Source of the DNA: Taenia hydatigena
Lineage: Eukaryota > Platyhelminthes > Cestoda > Cyclophyllidea > Taeniidae
DNA length: 64,000 nucleotides
Direction: 5' to 3'
NCBI GenBank assembly: GCA_036345935.2
Contig: JADWOT020000004.1
Span: 17,415,423 to 17,479,422, forward strand
Part shown: piece by piece, positions 30,850 to 44,165 of the stretch
How positions within the stretch are numbered: the stretch's first letter is position 1
Layout: every line of letters begins with the position of its first letter
Position numbers and translations under genes: made by a program
Notes under the pieces: model-generated
Told to the model about the DNA's origin: nothing
The model's database searches: none
Seen by the model: only the letters and a program-made list of their open reading frames with translations

Positions 30850-33800
30850 GTCAGCCTTAAACGTTGCTCAACAATATACGTAACCTGAGACTGGTGCAGT
30901 GGTCATTCAAAGTTATGGTGTCATTACACACCGTCTAAAAGAGTAACAAGATGTGACTGCAACATGGTTTCAAGAAAAAGCACAAAAGCTTAGAGGTATT
31001 TAGAGCTCATTAAAAAACCACATAAATAAACGAATTTAGTCTTCTCTCTACTGGCCATTCGATACCAAATGATTCGTGGCAGAATCACATGGTCCTCCAA
31101 TCATTAAATCATAAAATCATGTCTATTTTTCCTTACCGAATAAACTCCTTAAGGACCAACATTAGTAAACTACGTTTGTTCCTATCTGCTTCCACATTTA
31201 AGTAACCCACGTTGTAAAAGTTGAACGGCTGTTAGGTGCCGACATCTGTAGTTAAATACGTAATAACCACCTGTAACGTGAAGGAAAAATAAGTTACAAC
31301 AAGCATGATTTAATAGTCTGCTTGAACTGATAGGCTTACACAGTCCATTTAAAATTGAAAAGCCTTATGACTTTAATTTCCATAGGGAAAATTTGCCAGC
31401 GAAATTCTCAAATGGCTAGATCTTAAATGCATTATGGCTGTAAACACTGCCACAAGATCACCAAACGTAAAAAGAACTAATAAAAATAACTTAATTGGAA
31501 TAAAATACGTTAATGGATGGATAAAACTCCCTAAAACCCTACGACTCCTGGTTAAAATTCCAATTTCGGAAAACGCGTACCTAACCAATGATATGAGAGA
31601 TGCATTCAAGTTCACCAAAGTGGATAAATGATATTTGTCGTTGAAATCCCACAATCCTTTCAAAATTAGTGAAAGCAAGTTTTCAAGCACCAGTTCACAT
31701 TCCTCGGTAATCGGGCTGGAACATCATCTGACATCATTAACAGCTTAATGAGGAAGCGAGGTAGTGAATCGCATTATAAGATGAAAGCAAATGATCAGTT
31801 GCATCCACAGTCCCATCTTTAATGCGAAGGTTTGCACACTTGAGGAGGGGAGGAACCGCTGCCACCACCATTTAGAGTATCGCTGCAATTTAGGAAGCCA
31901 TGAGAGATCCGTGCATCTTCTCATTTGCCCAAATTTGAGCAAATGAACCAAATTACCCGAAAGGATGCAAACTGGTTGCATCGCCAAAGACAGGCAAAAG
32001 GCCACAAACAACCAGATATTGGCCAATTTCGGTGTCGTTGAAAGCTCCTGCCAAAAGCTAATGACATGAAAAATGCGTTATCTGCTGGGCATTGTACGCT
32101 AAAATCCATCGTAGTGTACTAAAGATGCCTTAACAGAAGGCATGGAGGAGAAACCTTGCCGACAACTGCTTGAACCATCACTAACAGTAAACATGGAACC
32201 ACTACCGTCCCAACGTTCTTCTCTCCACTTCTCACATGCAGGTAGATTTAATTTATCGGTCCACTGTAATACCCACTAATACAGAACAGAGATTAATGTA
32301 AGCAACAAAACGTCATTGGCATGATTTCTGGCATGATTTCTTGGAGCAAACTTTCTTCCAACATCTGCACTCCCTTTCTAGCTCATAGGAACAAGCTGAA
32401 TGTGTAAGTCTACCTTAACTACCTCCACTGAAGTTAACAACTTCACAGTACAGAAGAGGAGTCACCAAAATTGGGAAGAAGATGTACTACACTGCTCTCT
32501 ACTCGTACACAATCATGCCAAGGCACGAATACGCAGCAGATTGCTTGCAGAGCTTTCCTTCGCCGAAAAACTTCTTTGCCTTCTTATTCAATACAAAGCG
32601 TCACGTTCCCACCGATTTTATCATCGATACTGCGCCAATAAGCAAAGATGCGCAATTTAGCCGTTTTGGACCGATTAAGACTACGGAAAAACCTCTTGTA
32701 AGATAAAGATTGACCATTATTACTGGCTATTAGTGATCAATCTGACTTTACCAAATTCACTATGGTATTCCACGACATATACCTGGCGAAGCCACCTATT
32801 TCTACTGCGAAAGTATTCCGGGTGTGGTTGTAAGGAAATGTGGTGGAAGAGATTTTCTACTTGATCTGTTTATTCTTCCCCTCGGCTACTGAAGCTGAGA
32901 AGCACCTAGCTTACAAGATGTACAAATAATCACCTACATCCAACTTCTCAGCCTTTCCAAATGTCAACAGTACAGCACAGGGCCACAAGGTGATTCATCT
33001 AAAAGTATTTTAAGTTCTTAAAAGGAAATGTGGTCTTCTTCCGAGAGAATACGCTAACAATTGAGGTTCTGATTGGTTCGATGGTGGTGGAGCCTTTCAA
33101 AGGTTAGAATAAATGTCTGGAAAGTAAGTTTTTGCAAATGTAGTCCTAAACGCGGTCTATGTTTGCTGTTTGTTTTAGTGTTTCCTTCCTACCTACATAT
33201 ATGCATAGTTTTTCATGAAAAACATTCGCTCCAAAACGCAACCAGTGTATAGAATGAGGTAACTCAAACCGTAATTTTTACCTAGGCGCACTGTCTGTGT
33301 TTCTTCCCGCCTATCAGATGTCCACTTAATTTCGAACACAGGCCACTGCTTTCGCTCTGAACCTATCAGAAGGAGGAAAATTAATCCGCTTCTTAACAAA
33401 ATTGTCGATGCTTTAAACTTCGTGCCTATTCCTCGGTGATGACCACTTCATTATGCCTCAATCATGGAGTTTGGGATGCGTCGCACCCATTCATTCCCAG
33501 CCACATTTGCTTTTTCATTTTATAATGGCTGCTGAATGAAGTGGGAAATCAATCTGTGTTTGCGGTCAACATTGACAATAAAATCCCACGCAACCAAGCA
33601 AAATTCTTTTATAAAAGCACTATTTTATAGCAAATTCTTTATCAATCTTATTTGACATTAGTTAACGTCATTAGCTATTGGAAACTTCCCCCTATCAGCG
33701 CAGTTATTCGAGCTATTTGAACAAAACTGGTTCATTGATTTCAAAACTTAGGCGAAAACTTTTTTGAACATAAAATTTTGTTTAAGTTCCGACACAATCG

Positions 33801-34022
33801 GTGCAAGTCGTGCCTAGCTAAAGGTATCCCAAGGCAACGCTTCACAAAAAAATTGATAAATCGGTTTTTCCTGCAGTGTGTGCTGATTAAGGAGCACATC
33901 CAACCATATAAACGAAGTATTTGTTGATGTTTGACTTGCTAATCACATGTCAAAATATACGAACACTTATTAGTAAAGCCAAAACTAAAGCCCATGCAAT
34001 CGTTGCATTTGTTGTTGTTGTG
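30850..34022. other. Non-coding region with one SINE-like patch
   Basis: AT-rich. Around 32870-32930 lies a patch related to 44425-44470 (see findings). The open frames at 31373-31690 and 32482-32706 resemble no family I know. Confidence 0.4.
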
Positions 34023-34047
34023 TATAATTGTAAGGTGGTTCGCACCG

Positions 34048-34345
34048 GCTGGGCGTGGTGGCGTGCGCCTGTAATCCAGCTACTTGGAGGCCGGGTGGCG
34101 GAAGCCGTCGTCGCCGGGAGTCCCAAACTGCATCTGCGCATGTGGATCGGGCGTCCACGCCAAGCGCGGCGTCGATATGGAGATCATGCCGGAGGGCTGT
34201 GGTCTCCAGGTCGTCTAAGGAGGGGCGCATCGGGCCAGGGGGGAAACCCAGCAGCCAAAAGCTCCCACGTGGTGCAGTGGCGGGACCGCGCCTGTGAATG
34301 GCGGATGCAGGGTGGCCCGGAGGGCGTGCGGCGACCGCCACCTTT
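34048..34345 (+). ncRNA. RN7SL: 7SL (signal recognition particle) RNA
   Basis: A GC-rich island of about 298 bp in AT-rich DNA aligns along its length with metazoan 7SL RNA (about 300 nt). The Alu domain is present: GGGCGTGGTGGCG, GCCTGTAATCCAGCTAC, then GGAGG. Helix 6 closes on a GGAG loop in ATGCCGGAGGGCTGTGGTCTCC near 34186-34207. Helix 8 shows GGGCCAGG, a GGGAAACCC hairpin, AGCAGCC and AAAAGCTCCC near 34230-34267, and the 3' strand carries GGGACCGCGCCTGTGAATGG. The RNA scaffolds SRP and targets secretory proteins to the ER. A TATAATT at 34023-34029 lies about 25 bp upstream, suitable for RNA polymerase III. The 3' end is set by pairing with the 5' strand and a weak TTT at about 34343-34345. 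Open frames across it are incidental. Confidence 0.93.
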
Positions 34346-37300
34346 AGCTGCTGAGCCCTAAAAACCTCATCGATTGTTTGTGCTTCCTTTTATCAAGCTC
34401 AGGTTAACCACTATGTGCTGGAAAATGTAGACCATGCTACTAAGTACTAATCAGTAAAATGCTTTGTTTAACTTTCTAATTGATTAGAAAGAGCAAGGAT
34501 CAGATGGCGTGCATGATGATGGGGCGGACAGGTGTGACGAATTGTTATGAGCTTGGTCGGTACAGTAGCTCCACTGTACCCCATGGGAGCAATGTGGTGC
34601 CTTACCTGCTCCTTCCATTTCACGCCATGCTAGAGAATCTCCGAATGGCAGCATTTGTACAGCTCGATTATTTTTGACAATACTCGTTAAATGGAGAAGT
34701 TATTCTGACTTGTTCATTAGGTCTTTAATCATCTTATCTTATTTAAAAGAAAATTCACTTTACTTAATCATGACAACAGGCAAGACGATCGATGTTTACC
34801 TCTGGACATGGTAAGCCGCACTGAGGCTGTCCGTCAGCCACAAAGCATGTCAGTGACCCTACCATTACAGTGTTTAGTGCTCAATTTCGTGCGATTTCAT
34901 TCATAACCCGCATTTCCTTTGTGTAACTGTTGATTCACTCAGGGTGGTAATTAGATTCTATGCTCCTCCGTGATGTTCATCTGCAGCTTTAAGCGTGGAA
35001 AACTGCAGTACTGTAAGGGGAGTAAGTGACTATTAAATTTGACTGTCCCAAATATAGCTTTCTTCAGACCAGACCATTAAATGTTGCATTGAAGAACCAT
35101 GACAAAATAGTATTTCTCATCTTCGCTTAATAGTCATAAAGGAGTGCTTCCACTAATTAGTTCGAAGTTGCTTCCATGTTTAATTGTTAAAGCTTCGATA
35201 GGAAAACCTTATTATTTGGTTACCTACGGATAGTAAAATGAGAAAACACTTGACAGAGTGGATATCTTTGGCTCTTTTCCTAAGAGCAAAGCAACACATC
35301 TTTGGCTTAATAGAAATTAAGGAAGGAACTGGAGGTCTTCACTAGTTGTAGCTTGTTGCAATATTTGATTCAAATCAATCGTCAAATAAGGCTGTAAAGC
35401 AAGTCGATTTCACATGCTCCCAGTGCCTGCCGAAATGTGTGAGCAGGGTGTACAGAGGGATTAAGCCCAGTTCCTTCTAGAAAATATCGCTGCAGCATCG
35501 AAGAATTCAGCATATTCGGGGTTATTAGTGGGATATTTGGCAGTTATTTGAGACCACTATTGAATCTCAAGCAAAATTGCTCACCTTAAAAGCTTTTCTA
35601 ATGGCACAGTCAACAAGTTAACATCAAATGATTTTACGATATTACACAGGCAGTACAGAACAATCATGTCAGAACAAAAGGATTCCAGTTTAGAACTACC
35701 TAAGAATTCAATGGCGTTACAACATTGGGAAAATCGGGGTATGGCAATTAATGATTCTCACTCCCATAATAACAAACTTTGATCCTAAACTTTACTGAGA
35801 AAGGAGTACCCACTTTTCATACTTCATCTTACTCAAAGATAACAAAAGAAATGGATTATGAAAAAATCTTTTTGCATTTAATAATTGTGGATGCTTGCGA
35901 CAAGACTAAGATGGGTACGACTGTTATAATGTACGAAACAAGTGTTAACCCAAAGTAGCCACTAAAACCGAAGAGGTGAAGGGTTTTCCCGACATTTAAG
36001 AGAGTAAGTGGCTGTCAAGCCAAAAGAATTCACTCGTCTTCGCCATAGTGCCTGTATTACCATTAAAACACAAATACACTTTCACAGTAGGTATATTTCT
36101 CACTTGGTAACCTCTTTTCTTGTACATTTAGTCAGGGAGGTTTGTTAATATTTTAAATTACGCATCGAATTGGTGGAATCATCCAAGAAAGGGACAAGAG
36201 TAGCCACCAGCATTTGGAGAGGGCCGCCTTGTTAGATGTGTGCAAACTGGACGTGGAAAATAAGCCTGAGGTAGATATTCTGCCTCTGTCAAGTGGTTTG
36301 CGCTAACAGTGGTTCAACGAAACCTAATTTAAAGTCAATGCTTACCTCTCGGCATTTGTTGACTGCCACAGTCTTGCAGGATGCATGGCTCACAGAAAAG
36401 ATAAGTGAGCATGTGACATAGAAAAAAGAAAGCGAACTAATTTTCTACCTTTGATGCCAATATTCATTATCTGTTCACCAGTTGCATCACATAATTTTCC
36501 GCCAAACACTACCTCGCGGAAATGAAGCAGGCATGGGAACCAGTGAAGAAGTAAAAATTGTTCTCCATGGTATCATTCAGAGTGCTTCATCTTAAATTTT
36601 TTGGAAACTCACGAGTCGACTAGATGGTACTTAAATCAACTATAAAACGAAGGGCATTTGCAGCGATTTTACCTGTTTTTCGGTTCTCATTAATTGTTTT
36701 CCTCAGCCAATACGAATTGGGCTCTTGATGAATTAAAACGCCTGATCCCCGATTCCATCACAGTACGTGATAAAATGTAAAAGCTGCCACTGATCGAAGC
36801 CTTGTGATTAGGAAGTCCAAGGGCCTAATCAACTGGGACAGCGATTTGTAGTTTTACGTAGTCGTGTATTTAATCACGCGGGTTTCGCAGTCCTTCTCGA
36901 TTGTACTGCCGCTCTGCGGCAAAACCTATAAGGCATGCCAGCAGCCTCTCAGTCTTTCTGGACAATGTGTCCTCCTATAATACTTTAGTTTATTACAGTT
37001 TTAACGAGGAGCTAAGGCAGCTCAATTTTATAAAAATCTACCCCCTTAGAAACATAGATACTAAGTTATGATTTCACGCAAGCTGAACTAACCAGGTCAA
37101 ACTTGTGTCAGCTGTGACAACTCGTCCGGTTGCTTTTAATTTTTAGCTTTTAGTATCAGTCTTTTCTTCCACTAAATTAAAATTTAGCAATGACCTTTAA
37201 AGTGGGTTACAAAGGAAAATAATCATATATTTTCGAAAATTGTCCATCACTTACAGAGCAAAATGAAGCGTAGAAATGGTGGCCCTGATGTTTAAACTCT

Positions 37301-38559
37301 TTAAAGTACAATAGTCAGACATTATTTGATGCGAAAATCTACATTTATTGTGAATATTAATTTACTTGAGAGAGAAGGTCTCGCTGGATGTATGACATCG
37401 AGCAACAATTGAGGTGGTGTTAAGCAGGTTATTGAGAGATCTTTTGCAACTTAAGCCAAATGAGGCCTGCAGTCACTTTAGCCTTATTACATGGAAATCA
37501 TTCATTGGAAAAAAATGTTATTCTTGTGCGAACTCACAGATGCGAGTGAGAAGCTTCTCGCAGCACTACTCTAGAAACAGGATCAAGGCATCACCTTAAT
37601 ATTGAATGCTATTGAAATGATTTGCGTCACTTTAAGGCTAATTGAAATCATGCGCTTCTTTAACAAATCGGTGAGATAATTTAATATTTTTACACATTAT
37701 TTTGTTTGATGAACACCTAACGTCATCTCAATTCAAAAAAGGTGCCTCATTCATTAGGAGAAGATTTCGCTTACATATTCCATGAAAAGCCTAGCTAGGG
37801 GTAACTCTTGCTCTAAATAGTAAAACTAGTGGAACATAACACATAAAGAGTACATCAAAGTCCCAGTCTGAGTTATACAGTCTCCGTGCTGCATTTGAGG
37901 GTGAGAAGTCAACGACGGCACTTGCAAAAAAGTACAAGAGATGCTGATCGGTATTGTACACTCAAAGCATTGTGTCGAGCTGAAAACCTTATTTGGTTAC
38001 CATTCCAGCTTCTAATATTTAATCCTAAATGTGCCGGGACGCTACTACTAAAATTAAGTAGTAGCATGCGAAGGAGGGTAAATCCCAGCGTAAGACATGG
38101 CGTCATCGCTACAATGAAATCTAACTAGGCAGGCAATCGCCACCTTCCACTCTCTTTACCTTATACAAGAGGTAGATTGAAGAAGATGGCGTCAATTAAC
38201 GCTAATTCGTCATCAGATTTACTTTACGTTCTACCTGGTACTAGCTCTTTTGTTCAGACAGACTTTGCGCCATGTATGCCACATCTCTGCAAAAAAAAAA
38301 TTTATTGAAAGCGTTTTATTTCATTTCAGATAAAATGTAACGTATACATTTCTACGCGTTTTAAATTGCTCAATTGATGTCCTTTGATCGCCTATCGAGA
38401 TTAGGTGGTCATTTCCGCCATGGGAGGAGTAGTTGACACTTCTTAAAGCTCTTTTGCTTGACCATTACAGGCGCGTCACAGGAATGGCAAGTCAGGTTTG
38501 GATCCGTTGTTTTACTTCAAAAGTACATAAAGGCGGACAAAATTTATCAGCGCTCCAAA
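34346..38559. other. Non-coding region
   Basis: About 4.2 kb without a recognised gene. A short patch at about 36935-36965 (GGCATGCCAGCAGCCTCT) resembles the middle of the TRIM LTR and may be a very old LTR remnant. The frame at 37414-37599 is unsupported. Confidence 0.4.
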
Positions 38560-38999
38560 GAGATGCAATCGAATAGGGCCGATCTCGTTACTTCCATTGA
38601 GAATAAGACGTGCGGTATATTCATGTTGTAATGGTTAACATGGCAAAAGCACGAGCACTCAGTTGTCTTCGTCATCTCTCCGTCTTCTCCACTCGCACCG
38701 CCTGCCTGCCTTGTTGCCCAAACTATAGACAATGGCAGCTCCTGTTGCCTCATTTATGATACGCAACACATTTGAATCCGATATTTTGCCTGGATTTATC
38801 ATGGTCTGACATTTGCTGTTATTGATGTATGCCGGTACTCTAGTTACCGCATCTGCCACCATCTCTCCCAAATTTGCCTCCTTTGTCTGTTTCATTTTTT
38901 TACAGTACCGAAAACAAGATCACCACCTTGCCGCAGTGAATAACACCAACACACGAAAAGGTTGTTCCAATTCAATGCCGATAGATGGAGCTTTGACAT
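38560..38999 (-). pseudogene. HSP70 pseudogene 1 (N-terminus plus internal deletion)
   Basis: On the minus strand an ATG at 38999 starts MSKAPSIGIELEQPFRV, the degenerate HSP70 N-terminus. The sequence then jumps to the motif region before the ATPase core: VADAVTRVPAYINNSKCQT, then NVLRIINEATGAAIVYSLG. About 80 residues are missing between the two parts and there are stops and frame changes further on. Cytosolic HSP70 is the likely parent. Not translatable as a chaperone. Confidence 0.85.
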
Positions 39000-39549
39000 G
39001 CTTTTACAGCAGATCTTCATAATCGCCTCAATCATTTATAGTAATTACAGTTGATCGCGTAAAATGCGCACTTGTAGCTAAAAGACTTTCATCCAAATAG
39101 GACCTGCCAAACGATTAATGCTTCTTCACATTAGCCACGACTGCACACACAAAGGCCGTGACTCACAAAGCAGGCTTTGGTGTAAAATACGCCCCTAAGC
39201 GACCACTCGGGTGTGCAGCTTTCTGCTCTGCGTTAAAGCAAGTGCCAATTTACTGATTAAGGACTAGAAACATGGATCAGTCACTAAAATTAGGAAAGGC
39301 GCCTAACCTGTGGTCAAAAAGCGTAGCATTTAAGGCCAACTATAAGAAATTCAACTCCATTTGCATCGGTAGTTCAGTTGATATTTGGAACTGTTAACAA
39401 TGGCTCTTCAGAGGCCATAGGCACGGTGCCAAGTGCGAGTACAGGCAGTTTACTTGCGATCCTTACGTTGTAACGCCGACGTCGAGTAGTGATCTCAATT
39501 TGCTAATGAAATAATTGTCACTTCTACACAGCGTCATTTTTAGCGGTGA

Positions 39550-40240
<691 letters not shown>

Positions 40241-41640
40241 CTAATTGATAGATTGATGGTGAGAGCTAACAAAAGAATGAAAAGCAGGATAGTAGGATTG
40301 TAGCTAGGACTATACCAGAGAACTACATTTTAGCAAGCATCGTAAACAGAGAGCGATGAAGTAAAACGCAAAGCATTTGAAGATTTCCTTAAAAGTGTAC
40401 TAATGACATGTGAGAAGACAATGAAGTGGGTGAACACTGTCGCACAGATCTTGACACTGGCAAAAAGTTAAATGGAATATGCAGCTCAATGTGACGAAGG
40501 AAAGTCTTGGTTTGTGAAAACAAGAAAGCACAAAGTCGCAAAACTTGAAAAGTAACTACCCGGAATGCTAGAAAATGCAAGCACAGCTAATTAAATGGAG
40601 ACCGAAGAAGGATTCAAAGGAGCTAGCTTTGCCACTGATTAGCATGCTAATGAATCATATTTATCAGAGATAAATGTTACCGCATTAATCCATCCGGAAT
40701 TCCTTTATGATTAAGAGAGGTGAGTCTTACACCCTTAAGGTGAACCCATCTACTTGATACCAAATAAACACATCCACTGAATTCTGGAAATTGGAATGGA
40801 AGCTCGCGTAGCCACAGTAGCTGCACAGAGATTGTTAAATGAACAATGGAATAAACCTACCAAATACCCAGAAGAGCTTTTTAACAAAGATGAAGGCGAG
40901 GCACCTGCACAAGTGAACAAAGCTTAATGCATGTGTCATTGCCTCTTTCAGAAGTCTTCAAAACAACTTAAGGTAATCCTATGCAAACTCCGTTGAACAA
41001 CAGCCCTTGTGAGACATTAAAATTGACAATAGCTTTTGCAGCGGTCTCAGGCGTTGTTTACGGAGTCTGAGACAAGCCAGGTTGTCTCAATCAAAGGCAC
41101 AAAGGGAGTTGAAGGGGGCATTGGTAGACAGTAAAACAATCTATGCAAGAGATCACGCCTTTTCCACTTGTCGTGATGCCCTTATCATAGTTCCAATGGT
41201 GTAGTAATTGCACAAGTGCTAATAGGCACGCCACAGGCGGATGATCAAATCAATCTGACAGAGCGACAATGGCGGTGGAGGCAAGGTTCATAACGTTGCC
41301 ATGTTTTTGCCAGCCAATGTTTCCTCTAACAAAAATGCTACAGTTCACATGCTGTTAAAAGGGAGCAGTCTAAAAGTAAATGCAATTGCATGGGGAAATA
41401 GCACATCACAAAAAAAATGTTTGAGGGAAAGGTGGACATCTGCGAAGCAAGCAAAGACACAGAGGCTTAGTGTAAACGCAAAATTTGCCTATAGTTAACC
41501 CGTTCTTTTTGGCATTTGCAGATATCCCGACTTTTGTGGTTCCATCTTCCAATGAGAAGCTATGCGCATGAATGTAAGTGGGCTGGCTGGAAGGAACGAA
41601 GGGTGGTGAAGAGGCAGAATGGAGCATCTGTGCTGACAGC
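40241..41640. other. HSP70 3' tail and flanking sequence
   Basis: The part near 40300 (TIPENYILASIVNRER) resembles the corresponding part of the 60-kb HSP70 pseudogene. A patch at about 40801-40845 resembles 62370-62400 and 61945-61975. The open frame ending in APAQVNKA near 40926 therefore belongs to repeated flank rather than to a new gene. Confidence 0.35.
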
Positions 41641-42060
41641 AAGCTTTATGCCAAAGCATGTGTGCTATCAGCTGGCATATACATTTACGCTATAGAATAC
41701 AAGCACTAGTCGTCCGCTTGCAATTTACAAGCTCAAAATATGTACCAGATTTGATCGACTGCCGTGCATTTGATCACAGAGATTTGTCGGTGCGCATAAC
41801 GTCCCATTGTCTGTGTGGCGGCATCATGCTGCTTTCCCAACAGCTTACCGAAACCTCTGTACGTGCATTACGATGTTCGGTTTAAAAACACGCTTCACAT
41901 TCCATAAAATCTGACGAAACTTGGACGCTGAACGGACAGTAGCGTTAGTGGAAGTAGAGGTAGGCTGACCTCACCAAAAGTACCATGACCTTAAGCCCAT
42001 CAATTGCAGCCTTGTGAATGTGACTCAGAGGCCAGTCTGTTCCATCTGTGTTCAAGTTTT
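41640..42060. repeat. Segmental-duplication flank, copy 1
   Basis: Matches 63060-63390 in the same orientation. Pairs include TACGTGCATTACGATG with CATGTGTATTACGATG, AGTAGAGGTAGGCTGACC with GATAGAGGCAGGCCGACC, and GCCAGTCTGTTCC with GCCAGTCTGCCTC. Each copy lies about 1.5 kb beyond an HSP70 pseudogene. Confidence 0.6.
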
Positions 42061-43191
42061 TACTGCGAAGGCTTGTATAATGTACAATCAGTCACTTCGA
42101 GCATCTTAATGTTTCTTTCAATCCTATCACTCTCTTCAAAGCTTTTATTTTACGACAGAAGAGAACTGCTCGGGGTAGAACTGTCTATTATTGATGTAAT
42201 GAGACTTCTTTACACCCGACTCAGTCTTATCTGTGTCTTAAGAAAAGGGTCCTTCTTGTATGCTTTCCAGTTTTATTATGTAAAAAAATATCGTAACTTA
42301 ACGTGACCCATTGAGAAGATGAGCAGAAAACAAGGACAAAGGACACTAAAAGGCACCTACTAGCAGACTGATGCATCTCCTTCCTAAATAACGTGCACCT
42401 ACGAATAATCGTATCTTGCAGTTTCGCACAAGTTAGAAGGAGCCATTTTATTTAGTCATTCCGAATGCAAGAGAAGTACATCTAGTAGGCGGATAAATAC
42501 CCTTCATTGTCACTTGTCTTTTGATAAATGACCAACCTCCTTGTTTTTCGATTTTAAAGCTGGTAGCAACATGTTGGAACAAAAGGCGCTTTTGTTTATG
42601 TGTCAAATTCCCTAAGCCATTGTTTGGCAGGGTGATAAAACGTCAAAAGGTGGTGCCATTGATAGCTGTCACAAATCTTATCGAAAAATGAACATACAAG
42701 TGTGTGGATGATGAAATCAATTATTTTATACTGTTCAAGTCCTCTCAATTTTATTCGCTAAATACCAGTGATACCAAATGGCAATTGTGTATCCGAATTT
42801 CCTTTGAGTAGGAAAAATTTTGAAAGCCAATCTGTTTATTTAGAGTGTTGATAGTGCTAATATCCTTCTGCTTCATTGTTACCGATTATTTTCATTGTCT
42901 ATTGTTGAGAATTCGGAGTAAAGACAATTTTGGACTGACGTATATTATAACGCCTCTTGGCTGATTAAGCGTGATCAGCCACTGAGGAGAAGGCAAACTC
43001 TAAGCCCCTATAACATCATTGCCCTGTACACCCGCTATAAAAGCTTTGCGCTTTCAGGTCTCAATGAATAGCCCTAATCAGCAAAATATTTGAACTTGTC
43101 TGATTTCAATTAAAACTTATTAGGAATTTTTACCTCTTTACAGAAACAGGTTGGTTAAGGGATTTTGTGTAATATGAGCCTGCACCGATAC

Positions 43192-43234
<43 letters not shown>
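43192..43234 (+). repeat. (TAA)n microsatellite
   Basis: About 14 uninterrupted ATA/TAA units in an AT-rich non-coding stretch. No function implied. Confidence 0.95.
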
Positions 43235-43235
<1 letters not shown>

Positions 43236-43934
43236 TGCTTTTGTTTTCGATTGGCCAAAATTCATCAAACAGTACTTGTCTAGGCTTTCACAATAACTGT
43301 CACATTTGATCGGCATTAATTCGTCCATCTTAGGCATAAAGCATTTTCAACTTGCAAGATGCCACTAAGGCGAGTCCACAACAGATTTGGCTGAGAGTTA
43401 ATTAGGATGTTCAACTTGCAAGTGGAATCAGCATCCCGCCAATCTCACATTTATCATTGCACTACAAAATCAAATGTAATACCCTTGATGTGCCAACACT
43501 ACGCGATAGTAGAGGCTCAGAACCCGAAGCGATTATGAGGTGCAGCAATGAGATCTCGGGAAAGGAAGAACCGAAACCAAGTTATATTTGGCTCTATTAG
43601 TGAATTGCGTGAGTCGCAGCAAGGAAGGAAGCTTGACAATGCCAATTTCTATTGGATGGTATCGAAAAGTCTATGATATATCATAATTCTCTTTCTAATG
43701 TATCTCAAAGCAAAAATTTAATATCATTTTGGTGAACCTTTTAAAAGCAGTCAACCTTTTAGTACGAATAGAGAAATTAGACAAGAGCAAAAAATTATTC
43801 AAATTTTTTAAGTAAACCGGTACCTTTGGGTCCTTTGCCACTTTTATCTGGCATATTGCAAAATTCTGCATTCATTAGGCTCTGAGTGGTTTCTCCCTGC
43901 TCGTGCTGCACCCTGAGCTGTGCACTAGTAAATT

Positions 43935-44165
43935 TAAACGCTTTTTGTTTGGGCTCCAAATAACACCAAAATGCGTCATCGGCTGATTTTTGATGGCCTT
44001 CCACCTGTTGCAAGAGGGACCGACATTCGCAGCCTCTTCGGTAGATTTTGAGCAATCACCGGGCCGAGTGTGGATACAATGGATGCACAGAGCCATCGAC
44101 TTCCGACATTTCTGTGAGCAGATAATTAATCTTTACAGTTCGACAGCAAGATCTTTTTCGCTATT
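43935..44165 (+). pseudogene. RRM exon relic in reverse orientation
   Basis: On the plus strand the sequence reads LIFDGLPPVA, then TDIRSLFGRF and a stop (TGA). It matches the RRM exon at 23666-23399 at the DNA level (GATGATCTTCCACC and GACATTCGCAG against GATGGCCTTCCACC and GACATTCGCAG; both keep ATGCACAGAGCC or ACGCACAGAGCC). It is inverted relative to the three minus-strand copies and has lost its frame. Confidence 0.75.

Noticed and set aside
33921..34361. 146-codon plus-strand frame and overlapping minus-strand frames
   Set aside because: They lie across the 7SL RNA gene; GC-rich structured RNA leaves frames open by chance.
40790..40926. A plus-strand frame with MEARVATVAAQRLLNEQ
   Set aside because: It is related to non-coding repeats at about 61.9 and 62.4 kb and has no partner exons.
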